From: Leptodontidium sp. MPI-SDFR-AT-0119
Lineage: Eukaryota > Ascomycota > Leotiomycetes > Helotiales > Leptodontidiaceae
Assembly: GCA_020726505.1 (NCBI GenBank)
Contig: JAHLEZ010000047.1
Coordinates: forward strand, 124,001 to 188,000
DNA length: 64,000 bases
Direction: 5' to 3'
Part shown: positions 11,673 through 22,786 of the stretch, piece after piece
How the letters are laid out: every line of letters starts with the position of its first letter
Position numbering within the stretch: position 1 is the stretch's first letter
Position numbers and translations under genes: made by a program
Notes under the pieces: model-generated
What the model was told of the DNA's origin: nothing
Databases searched by the model: none
Seen by the model: the letters and a program-made list of their open reading frames with translations, nothing else

Positions 11673-14600
11673 GGCGTACGGCGTTGCGAGAGCGACGAAA
11701 AATATTACACATGGTATCGTTGTGCATTGGGCATAGACATACTACGGCTAGACCGAACGGATAGTGAGCGTGGATTTTGATGCGTTTATGAATGGATGGA
11801 ATGGGATATCTGGGAGCGGACATCGTGGCCGTGGATAAACTAGATAGCCTGGCTGTTTTCTTCTTCTTTGCAAATCTCATCTCCTTGAACAAGAATTTGG
11901 GTGTCGTTCTCATTCCAACTGCGTGACGTGATGTTGAGCTGATCTCGTGGGCTAACGAAGTAAGCTGGGTTAGGTATATAAACCCCGTCTCCATCTCCAA
12001 ATTGTCTGCCAACACAATAGAAGACATTCTCTCTAAGTTTTAATGGCTGCAAGCACCCAATCGATACTGGACGCTGCTCCTGACGATTTTCACGCTTCGA
12101 TGCCCTCACCTCCGATTCCCTACCCAACAACGTTCCCGTCGAGATCCACTGCCAAGTTCGCACAGTATTTCATCTCTGGGAGTAGTGCTGTCAGCATATC
12201 TGTTGTTGTCAAGTGCGAATTCGAGAACAGTTTATCGTATCACCCTCTTCGAGATACATGTTCCACCAGCAGGCAAATGGATGGTATTACTGTATGTTAG
12301 GTTGCTTTAGCTTAGCTTGGATTTTAAATGAGATTGATGAGATTGATTCATGAGACTTTGATGTGGTTAGGTGAGATATCCAATGGGGACAACCCCGTTC
12401 TCTTGAAGGTAGATCTGGCACTTTGGGTTTTTCTTTGATAGGAGGGGATGGGGAGATGGGGTTTTATATACACGAAATATTGTGGCCTGGTGGGAGGGGA
12501 GAGGGTGAGAGAGGAGGCGGGTGGGCGGGTAGGTAGAGGGAGTGAATGAATCGATATGAGTGGTTTGTGTGGTGCAGTTTCTCCGTTTTCAAATCTATTT
12601 TGAACTTGCTGATGGCGTTGAAGCTCAGAGCTAAGCTGGTAATCAGTAAATAGAGTGTGGGGATCTTTTTTTGTTTGATTTCTACTATCTAGTGAAGTGA
12701 AGACGTCACAATACATGTGAGTGACCTGGTGGTGTAAAGTAGATAGGCATGTTTACTCATAGGAGGTTGGGGAAGGGGTTAGGCAGGGTGAGAGATATCG
12801 CAACTCGAGAAGCTCATGTTTGTGAGTTCACTTCTCGGTAGTTGCGGTAGAAAGGGATTGAGAGAAGTGAGATGCTGAGATGTGAAAGAGTAGATGTTGA
12901 TCTAGGCTGTAATTTCTCGGTGCGAGAGGGATGATGTAGAGAGGATATAAACTCTTTCCATTATCAAAATCATTATTACTGTCATCTTTTGCGTCTCGCA
13001 ACTAATTCAATCTCCACACCACCAATCTCAGCCTTCAACCCCAGATTCCTTCCAGTGAGCTACTACTGATTCCTGACAGATCGTAGTCAACGATTACAGT
13101 GTGTTTAAACTTCTGAGTGCGATTAGATACCACCGTCAAAGTAACACTGTCACCTTCCCATCTTTCCCAAACTCGCAATATAGTTGTGATGGGAGGACTG
13201 GAGCGTTTATATTTATCTCCCGAAGCCTGTTTCCTCTTCCCTAGATGATTTATGATGATGTTAATTTACGTCTGGTCTTCTTGATTTTGATTACAGTTGA
13301 TGTAAGGAGGTGAACGGAATTCCGGAATTGCATTCATTCGATACTATTCTTTAGTAATCTTCGTGAGAAGTCCCGAGGACGCTTGGTTTTTGCAAGCTAA
13401 TGAGAATTACGTGAACTCTAGTGGTCGTTGATGTTGAGAAGTTGGGATTGGTTTTCACAAACGTGGTTGTATTTTGATGGATTGTGAAGTGTGGGGAGCC
13501 GGTTAGTACATCTTGGATGAGAGCTTCAGCAAACATGAATTACTGTAATTCTTGGGTTGTTATGTCTTTGGGGCGAATTTTTGTTCTTCAGTAGAGGTTG
13601 TGGGGAAGTTGAGATGATGCTTAGTCTTGGAGTGTGGTGATTTGGTTGGTCGAGATGAACTGTGGATTTAGATGAGTTGGTTTTTGTCATCTCAATTGCC
13701 GCTGTCACTTCCACCACTTGACGAATCTATCCAGTCTTTCTTTACGCTCAGGTTGTAATGAAATGTGTCAAATTATTTTTCTTGTGTTCCTGCTACCTGG
13801 TCCTTCTCAATGGCAAATCTCTTGATGAGGAGAGTACTGGAGATTGCACCAGCGAACTTATGATTGCTTTCTCATCGTCAGAAGGCTTACGCGTTCTTTG
13901 CTTTGCATGCATGTTCATGCTCTAGCTTAGAAGAGAAGCTGGACTAAGTACGTGCGAATCTATGAAAGGCTACGTCTTGTGTTCATCTTGTTTACGGTGA
14001 ATTGCTCCCGATATATTTATTCACAAATCAGCTATTGATTTGCCATCCTCTTTCTTTGCTACATTGAGTGAATTCCAATTTCTTTCGAGGAAAGAGAGAG
14101 AAATATCTGAGTGAAAACCGAGTCATCGGGTATATATTGAGTCTTGAAGACTCACGGAAGGCGGCACAATCACATCACGGACACCACATCAATTCAAGGG
14201 TGTGATTAGTTGTACTGACTGATATTTTCTTGTAGAACTTTTAAAAGGCGGTCAAATATTGTGGTGATTATGATAGATTTGCCGTTTGAGAATCTTCGAG
14301 CACATTTTCGAGTTAGGGCTTTGAAGCGTAAGTTGTGAGGATTTACGTTGTGAGGATTATCGTTGTCATTTCATTTCCCGCTGCCATGGTGTCCATTTCC
14401 AATGACCTAACAAGAACTTCATCTACACCACGCCATGTTTGTTTACACCTTCCTGACAAACTTATACGGCACAAAATCTCCAAAGATGTTCATCTACAAT
14501 TCAAATAGCATTTTCTATTCTAAGCTAATACGTATACCAACCTCACACTCCTCGGCTTCTGAACCATCAAACCGGCAACTGAAGTGGGTATTCAATCCAA

Positions 14601-16041
14601 CCAGACTCTCAGAGTAAAAGTTACGAGATTAAATACCAATCCATCTTCCTAGGAAGCAAGGCAGTGGCTATGGAGCACTATCGTGTATATGACTATTTCA
14701 TTCCTCAACGCTGGGGAAAAGCTCAGGACAAAATACGGCTGCCGTTTGGAAGTATATGAAGAACGTGAATAGAGCAATGACTGGGCAGAGTCTTAGTCGG
14801 AAAGCTCTTTGCAAAGATTTCGATGCCTGGTGACAGATAGAGAAATCTTAGGAACCGTTCATTTCCTGGACGTGCGTTTGCTCTAATTATTTTAGTTCTC
14901 TGTTTTGTCAATTTTGGGAGTCGGAGTTATCTATCTATTGTTGGCATAACAAAGCTCCCTTGTATTGATATCTAGCTCTTTGCTGTCGTCAGCTTTCCTG
15001 CTGTCACACCGTTTTTCTGTGTTTTGAGCTTTTCATCGGTGCGAATACAGCTTGTCGGGTTTGGAAAGGAGCCATCGAGAATCCACCGCCAAGAGCGAAG
15101 TCTCACGTTCACTATGGCCATGAAGAACTGATTCAGGTCAAAGAGATCAGCAAAGATCGATCATGGTCCTGCCCTGGGTGTTATCGTCTCTATTGGCTTC
15201 AATAGTCTCTAGTCTGATTCAAGAGTGTTGTTTTGTAGAATGCTAGTCTTCATCTTGACCTCTCTTTCAGCCATTAAGATAGGTCCGTCTACTCCTCGCC
15301 TCTCGGCCAAATCTCAAACACAGATCTAGGTAGCGCATATCTTTCACAGCGTCGGAGTCAAAATCTACATAGGACGGCTCCCGAGGTATATAAAACACAT
15401 TAAATTAGTCCTAACAGAACTCCACTCTATTTCAACAACCTTGTCACAAAGGATACATGGATCTTTCGAGTTTGGGTAAAAAGATTCTCCAATTCAGATA
15501 TGATGTTGAGGGTGCTTCGTATTGGGCTGAATGGATCCTGAATTTGTGATGGAGATGCTCTAGGAAGGGTTGAATTTGCGCCGGTGTGATGAGGTTCAAG
15601 CGCTGTCACTTCAACGGTTGCTGTCGTTTCTTCTATGCCTGATATACCCCTCCTCCTTGGAGTGCAAGGGAAGAATATAGTTGCGATATTGATAAACTGT
15701 CAAGGGACAATTTGGCTACGACAACCGTTACGTGCCACCGGCCCTTTGAGACTCGAATATTAACAGACGGCTACACTAGGGCAATGGTGTTGAGGTGACT
15801 TTTTTGATCGAGATAGCAGTTCTGATAGTCTAGGATATGGAGACTTTGACGTTGAAATTTATGAACCCCTGATATCAAGCGAAGAGTGATGAAAGAAAAC
15901 ACCAAGCGTCTCCCCCCAACGCTTCTTTCTTCCTCTTCACCTGCTCCAATCCATGATTACAGTAGTTCCCCATGGAATTCAAGTTCTGGATTGAACAAGA
16001 TTGGCCACAATGGTATCCGAAACTTTCCAATGGCCTAACGT
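11673..16041. other. Long gene-poor region
   Basis: About 4.4 kb. The only candidate is an 85-codon plus-strand frame at 12043-12300 (start MAASTQSILDAAPDDF) with no recognisable domain; I do not call it. The rest is mixed sequence with G-rich and T-rich patches and scattered stops in every frame. There is no obvious terminal repeat, transposase or reverse-transcriptase motif. Cis-regulatory DNA or a non-coding transcript cannot be excluded by eye. Confidence 0.45.
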
Positions 16042-17812
16042 CTAAGCACTAGGCTTTTGTGCATAGACCGTGTATCTACCGTATTTGATCAGCTCTAGTA
16101 AAAACGAGGAGGAGATTGAAGTGACGGAGAATACTCACATAGGGAAATAAACATGAACCTTCGGATCCATCCACTCCTTCCTGACACTAGTGAGGAAAAC
16201 CTCCAACTCCTCACCCGACCAGCCCAAGCCCCTCGTGAAAAGCGCAGCGCTGATTCCATGCAAATCACCCAACATATTCTCTTTATTCCACATACCTGCA
16301 TACACCAATTAGTCCACGCGTCTCACTCCAATTACTCCAAATACCCCACCCCCCACGAGCCAAGAAAAGAAACATAATCTTACCAATCTCCTTCATCTTC
16401 GGATCCTTAGGCCACCCTCTCGTGGGCCATTTATTCACGATCTCAGTGACGTTCTCAAAGCCCGCTTTCTCCATCTGCTCTTTGTAGTACACCCCGCTGT
16501 CGAAGGGACGGCCGAGTTTTGCGCAAGCGTCGAACATGCCCTGTCCCCATTTCTTGAGGGCGGAGTTGGGTGGCCAGCTGTTGTCGTCGGAGCGGCCGGG
16601 GAAGCAGATGTCTGAGACTTCGATCCAGCCGCCGGGTGTGAGGTTTCTGTCCGCCGGTTAGAAGGGAGGTTGTTTCCAGATCTAGATTAGAGTCTGGAGT
16701 TTGGGGAAGGGAAGGAAAGGAAGGAGTACTCGTAAGCTTGCTCGAAGAATCGAGGCCAGTTTGCGAAAGAGCCGACGAGCATGCGGGAGTAGATGAAGTC
16801 GAATTTGTGGGTGAAGACCCAGTCTTGTTCGAGATCGTCGATCTGGAAACTAAGATTCGGAGGGACCCTAGGGTTTGAGTGTTAATTTTGATACCATTAA
16901 AGGGGGGAGTAGGGAATTCGTACATGGTTGGTTGGGTTGGACTGAGGTCTACTCCGATGACCTTGGATTTATGTCGTCAGCAGAGTTCATATCCCGCAAT
17001 TTCAGGGGAATGCTTACCTGTGTCTCGGGATGTTCATCGGCTGGAAGTTGTTCGTGTGAGTCTTTGTTTTTGGCTAAATAGAAGCCGCTTACCGAAGTCA
17101 ATCGCCCATATTCCAGTTCCTGTCCCAACATCAAGTGCGCGGTGGATCTGCTGCTCTTTCGGGATGGGACTCAGAAACAACTTTCCGTGTTGAGTGAGTA
17201 CGAATAAGTGGTGCTGCAGGTCTGTGGATAAGTCAAAACTAGTCCATATGGCGTTTCTCGAGGGCAGTACCTAAACGGTCAAGTTCGTGCTACGATTGCC
17301 GTCAATTTCAGCATCCCTTGTCTTGCGTTGGATTGAGAGTCAATTTATTTACCTCGTCGCTGGGCAGGAGATAATCTGTACATGCATGTTTAGCGATCAC
17401 CCTCTAAACTATCGGGTGCGGCGGAAGATTTACTCTTTTCTCTGTGGGCATGATATGTTCTCCCGTTCTCCTCTCGGAACTTCATGATACTCGAACTAAG
17501 CGATGTAGTGGATGAACCCTCGCCCTAAGAAATTGAACCTGGTCAGGTGACGGGTGAGAATCTCGTTGGAGAGAGTCGACTTACATCTCCAAATGTAGAA
17601 TCGTAGTCAGATTGATCATCACCCTACAAATGATTGACAGTTATTAACTAAGCCCGGAAATGAATATCAAGAGTGATCCAGGAAGAATTCACCTCGGCCT
17701 CTAGTGGGTTGTTAGTCTGGTCAGCTGCCACAGCTGCCACAGGCGCAGGCACAGGCACATCAGGAGTATTCTCCGCTGCCACTGGAGGTGGTGTATTTGG
17801 TACAGACGCCAT
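16042..17812 (-). CDS. LaeA-like SAM-dependent methyltransferase
   Basis: Twelve exons on the minus strand: 17812-17693, 17623-17585, 17524-17434, 17375-17353, 17289-17271, 17221-17093, 17040-17018, 16961-16924, 16867-16730, 16646-16384, 16295-16139 and 16075-16042. Together they give 357 residues in one continuous frame. An Ala/Pro-rich start leads to SSTTSLSSSI and REENGRTYHAH. SAM motif I is ALDVGTGTGIW (126-136), followed by VIGVDLSPTQP, DDLEQDWVF, FDFIYSRMLVGSF and NLTPGGWIEV. The C-terminus is VHVYFPIYTVYAQKPSA. This order is characteristic of the large fungal family of LaeA-like/UMTA methyltransferases, which modify small molecules or regulate secondary metabolism; the substrate is unknown. 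Six exons are only 19-39 nt. The gene is divergent from a P450 across 456 bp, consistent with a shared promoter and pathway. Confidence 0.85.
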
Positions 17813-18268
17813 TGTAGCTAAGCTAAGCGTATTTTTTTTTTTTTGACTTTCGCTTCTTCCTAGGTAGATTCCATCTAGGGCGCGATGCCACCATATATGT
17901 ATGTTATCACACCCACCAAAAGTACGACTCGTACGTGTCAGTTGTGCGCGCCGCAGCTGGGGGCCGAGATCCACAGTCAAGTCGGCGGAACTTCAGTCTG
18001 CCAGTCTGCCCAGCACGGCGATAAGCCCTTTTACAGTTCGAGCTCCGACTATTTTGAAGTTTCATTGGACTGGCAGCGGCCCGGCTCGCTTCCGCACAAT
18101 GGGCTAAGAAGTGACAGCGCCTGCAGCACGCCAATGGTATATCTCCATTACTATGCTTTACAGATAACCACCCCCCGCACGTATCCGTATTCCTTCTGCT
18201 CCCCTTCGACCCTCTTCTTACCTTATCGCCCACCCACCGCCGGCACGAAACGCGGTTCAACCAACATC
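17813..18268. promoter_or_regulatory. Divergent promoter between methyltransferase and P450
   Basis: 456 bp separate the two start codons, short enough for a shared bidirectional promoter. A T-run lies just upstream of the minus-strand start. Open frames that read through the region come from lack of stops and have no family similarity. Confidence 0.5.
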
Positions 18269-20083
18269 ATGAATCGTCTTCTCGAGCTGATGAAACCCCT
18301 CAGCGGGAGCCCTGTTGCTATTACATATGCCGTGCTGATTCTTGGCCTGTCCCTCTTCGTCGCGCAAACTCTAATTGCGTGGAACCGCTTGCGACACGTC
18401 AAGGGTCCATGGCTGGCCGGCTTCTCTAAACTATGGCTCATCCGGGTCGTATCTGGTGGGAAAATGCACTGGGAATTCGTAAACGTAAACAAACAATACG
18501 GTGAGATTGAATTAATATCCGAGATGATGTCGTTGGTTCGATGGGGTGTAGAAGCGAGAGGACTGAGCACATCGTCACATAGGTTCATTGGCCAGAATCG
18601 GTCCCAACCATCTGGTAACGAGTGATCCGAATCAGATGCGGCGCATGCTTGGTGTGCGATCGAAGTACACACGCTCAGACTGGTACGTGGGCATGAAGTT
18701 TGATCCCAGTCGAGAAAATGTCGAGTCGGAGAGAGATGAGAGCAAACATAATGCACTCCGTGCCAAAATGACTGCTGGCGTAAGCATCCTTCACATTATT
18801 TCGTTCTGTGTCTGTCGCACTGACGCATCAGCTAGTACTCGGGGAAAGAGCTCGAGGGTATGGAACAGAAGATCGATGAGAATGTAGCGAATCTAGTCTG
18901 TTTGCTTGAGAAGTATCTCACTACCGGCACGGAGTTCAAGCCGTTTGACTTCGGTCGCAAAGCACAATATTTCACCCTCGATGTGATCACGCATCTAGCG
19001 TTCGGTAAAGCTTTTGGATTCGTCACGACGGACTCGGATGTTTACGAGTACATCAAGACGGTGGAACAAACCATCCCAGCGGCAATGATGGTAACCGTCC
19101 TACCCTGGATGAATTGGCTTTTGCGGACCAAACTCGTGAAGGGGATTCTGCCATCTGCGAAAGACCCGATTGGCTTCGGGAAGCTCATGGGGTGAGTATC
19201 TCTGACCAGCGAGAGGATAATTTGCTAAAATCCTCCAGCATCGCAAAGGAGACTGTTAGTACACGGTTTGGACCGAATGCAAAGGAAGCTGGAAACGACA
19301 TGCTGGGATCTTTTATCCGCCATGGCCTCACCAAAGACGAAGCAGAATCGGAAACTATATTTCAAATGTCAGTTCTCCCCCAAACGATTGATCCCAATCC
19401 AAACCACTGACAATGCCCAGAATCGCGGGGTCCGACACAACAGCGTCAGCAATCCGCATCATCTTCCTGAATCTAATGTCAAACCCACGTATCCTCGCCA
19501 GACTCCGAGCCGAGATCTCCCAGTCCTCTATCTCATCGCCAATCCGAGACGCTGAAGCCAGAACCATGCCTTACTTGCAAGCGATCATCAAAGAAGGTCT
19601 TCGATATTGGCCTCCTGTCGTTGGACTCATGGCTAAAGAAGTACCACCTGAAGGCGATGTAGTAAACGGCATGTTCATCCCAGGAGGGACATCAATTGGA
19701 TATAATGGCTTTGGTATCTTCAGGAGCAAAGACATCTTCGGCCAGGACGCAGATACATTCCGACCGGAACGGTGGCTTGAGGGACCGCCTGAGAAGACCA
19801 AGGAGCTGGAACAGACTTTCGATCTTATCTTTTCGTTTGGGAAGTATCAGTGCTTGGGGAGGAATGTGGCGTTGATGGAGTTGAATAAGGTGTTTGTTGA
19901 AGTGAGTTTTTAGATGTTGCGGTATTGCTCATGACCAATGCTGATTTTCTTTTGTAGCTCTTTCGACGATTTGACTTCGCGGCAGTGGATCCTCAGAAGC
20001 CCGTTGGGACGAATATTTCGAGAGGCATATTTCTGATTCATAACTTTTGGATTACTGTGACGAGGTTGCCGGAGGAGCTTTAG
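18269..20083 (+). CDS. Cytochrome P450 monooxygenase (pisatin demethylase-like group)
   Basis: Six exons: 18269-18500, 18583-18779, 18836-19191, 19239-19367, 19421-19901 and 19958-20083, with introns of 47-82 bp; 506 residues. An N-terminal membrane anchor (VAITYAVLILGLSLFVAQTL) is followed by HVKGPWL. The I-helix oxygen-binding motif is AGSDTTASAIR, the K-helix ExxR is EGLR at about 363-366, PERW follows, and the heme ligand is FSFGKYQCLGR with the cysteine near 449. All catalytic motifs are present and the length is normal. Family knowledge: it is an ER-bound oxidase needing a P450 reductase; relatives hydroxylate or demethylate aromatic or terpenoid compounds. The start was chosen so that the anchor is N-terminal; an in-frame ATG at 17885 would add 128 unrelated residues. 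The pairing with the methyltransferase suggests a small biosynthetic unit. Confidence 0.9.
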
Positions 20084-20765
20084 GCTGGAGTTGGCTTGAT
20101 GGACAAGGGGATTCGTGGAGTAGGGTGGTGGCCGAATTTGAAATCAACCCGGACAACGATGTCAGGAAGGCGGGAGTGGGAGGGAGATCAGGATATACGA
20201 ATCCAGATTACGAACTCTGGTGAGACTTTGACGACGGAACGGCAATTTTTCCTTGACGCGATTACTTTTGGGAGTGCTTTCATGTATGTAGTCCTCTGGA
20301 GAGCGAAGCCAATCGTTTGGTTACACACGACGAGACCAGACTGACCCGACGGTGTGGTAGTTGCTTACCAGTCGTTGGCTTGAGACTCCAATCACCAACC
20401 GGGCAAATGTAAGATATGAACTTTACCATGGTAACTGGAATTAGCGGGGCTAATTACAAGATTGACGTATCTCATAGGCTGTAGATGGTTGTTTTTGGCT
20501 TTGACCGCCCTGTTGGATCCAACATCTCCTTGCTTCGCCTCTGCTGTATGCATCTCGATTGCAGTTATCACCAACATAAACGCTTTGCCCTAGGATATAA
20601 CGGAAGAGGATGGCCTTCTTATCGTTCACACTCTTGAGAATCAACAACTTGATTGGCTTGGTGCAGAGTTGCGCTGGTACAATATGGATCACTGCCTCTT
20701 GTTTGGGTTCATATACTTCCTCGTTGTCTCCAGCGGTTTGCTTGCCATAGCTCTAAACACCCATC

Positions 20766-22786
20766 ATGAGATCCCTATCCTCGAACATCGACCCTGCAGT
20801 GGTGAAAGGCTTCCCATGTCTCTCTGCCCAAACACTGCTTTCTACATTCACGAGCTTATCAGTGACAATCTTCAGCTTTGTAAGATTAATGGGGATTTCT
20901 CCCATGGACTCGAAGCTGCCACAGCCGCGATCTGGAATTCCGAGAAGCAGATCTGCGACGTGGGGATTCTGGCTGGCATCATTTGCTCTCAGATATCTCG
21001 AGCTAGTAGCGGTGGCTTGTTCGAAAATATCGAACGTACGGTTCTCGGCATGTCAAGATTCCAGATCAACAAAGCCCTTTACGGTGTTGGTCAGACTTGT
21101 TGCGAATGAGTATGGGTGGTTAGACGGGTGGAAAGTCCTCGCAGCAGCGGATCCTGCGTCAGGATTACACCCGCTGCTGATGGAAGAGAGTAAGTAGTCA
21201 CTCATTCTCTTCGCTCTCATTCCGACGTTGACTTTGAAAAGTGTCCATATGTGTTGAAGTATACAACCAAGTAACTGTCTCAACACCCCCCGTCGAAAAC
21301 TCGATGTCAAGTTAAGTGTTGTCCGGATAGCCGAGTCGGGAAATATATCTCAGGTTGGACCGAAGACGATTGGTGGCCATATCTGGGAGACGGATGAGAA
21401 ATACCTCGCAGCTGTGAAGGCGTGGAATATCCCATCAGATCTCCTGCTCGGCCCGTGTATTCTCTTCGCATGGGTAGGATCTTTCAAGAAACTGGTCCTG
21501 CAATCTGAAAGTCCCGAAGTACAAGCTGCATGTTGGACGGCAAAGCTTCTTGGAATTGTCGATTACGACATCGACATTGATGAAAGTAATTTGAAAGGTA
21601 AGATCGAGCACGCTGCAGTGCAGACAGTGAAAGATAGCTGCGGAGAATCAAGGGAAGATGCGTGGAACAGGGTGGGCGGGGTTGATGGTCACGGATCAAC
21701 AGATGTTCAATCGGAGTGTTCAGATGAAATGGGGGAGGGAAGGAAAAGGCAGTTTTGTACTTGGACCTTCTGAGATCTCGCCTTCTGATTTCGCTGTTGC
21801 TGGGTATGTGGATTGTGCTGGTTTGCCACCATTCGCGTACCAAACAGCTGCCCAACTACTAGCAAGTCGTACCGCGATGTTCGTCGGAACGCTCTTTTGT
21901 TATATGCACGATCTGATCTATGATATGGGATGTCCCTCTCGTATCTCAGCGGCTGCGTATGCATACTCGACTGGTGTTTTTGATTACGATATTCCTCAAT
22001 CTTGGGTGGTTGGGATGATCGACAAGGTATCCCAGAAATCTCTAGCGGATGTGGATGATCAACAACCTCTTGCCGGGGAGGACGCATTAATGGTTGTTTG
22101 AGTGTGGAATGCTTTCGATGTGCGGTATCGAGCTTGGGAGAGGACGATCAAGTACACCAGGCTGTTGAGGAATTCAAAGTCTGAAATTGATTTTGAGAAG
22201 GGGAGAGGAAAACTTGGTACTTGTTCCTGGGAGTTTGGATGTGGATATTGGGAAAGCGTTTGAACAGGCTCTCAATATGGAGAATGTCTTAAATTTGATT
22301 AAGAGAGACAAGTATACCACTGATTATGTGCTTCAAAGTCCCGTCCTAGATCTCGAGGCAAATGGAGTTGAATGTCCAAAGCTTTGCGACAAATGTTTTT
22401 CTCCATTTCTCGAAGCCTTCACCAGAAGTGACGATAAAATACAAGCAATCCCCGGCATCCCAGAATCGGTAGTCATCAGCTCTCCAGTCTCGATCGCAGC
22501 AGCTATCCGTCGCGGCTGTCTCTTTGGCGCTTCTCAGGACAGCTGTGATGACCGTGCTTGCATCATCGGCATATGGGCCAATCTCAAATCCGAAAAAGTT
22601 GTTATCTCATTGATGGCAATCGAGTCAGTGATTTCTTCCCGAGACTTCATGGCTATGATGTACTTGATTGGATGTGTGGCCTTGTCACCTTTGAGAATCA
22701 TGTCGGTACTCGCTGGATTTGATCTCAATGCCGATATCACATTCGTTAAGGGTGCGATGGGTGATCGAGATGTTGTTGATTGTTGA
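20766..22786 (+). pseudogene. Unrecognised multi-exon gene, probably decayed
   Basis: Several protein-like frames follow one another on the plus strand just after the P450: about 20766-21189, 21242-21270, about 21354-21597, 21638-22101 and 22190-22786. The first joins can be made with GT-AG introns, but some would be only 40-41 nt. A TGA at 22099-22101 interrupts the fourth frame. Protein-like sequence continues past it (VWNAFDVRYRAWERTI) and then shifts frame near 22190. The readable parts contain GGHIWETDEKYLAAVKAWN, GPCILFAWVGSFKKLVL, LFCYMHDLIYDMGCPSR and VISSPVSIAAAIRRGCLFG. I do not recognise the family; no DDxxD or other terpene-cyclase motif was found. The position suggests a third member of the P450/methyltransferase group. 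The 5' end is uncertain (an alternative frame starts at 20669). Either a difficult gene model or a pseudogene. Confidence 0.4.

Noticed and set aside
12043..12300. 85-codon open frame
   Set aside because: No domain, partner exon or composition distinguishing it from chance in a long gene-free region.
20096..20344. 82-codon frame after the P450 stop
   Set aside because: It lies in the 3' UTR region, has no domain and no splice link to the following gene.
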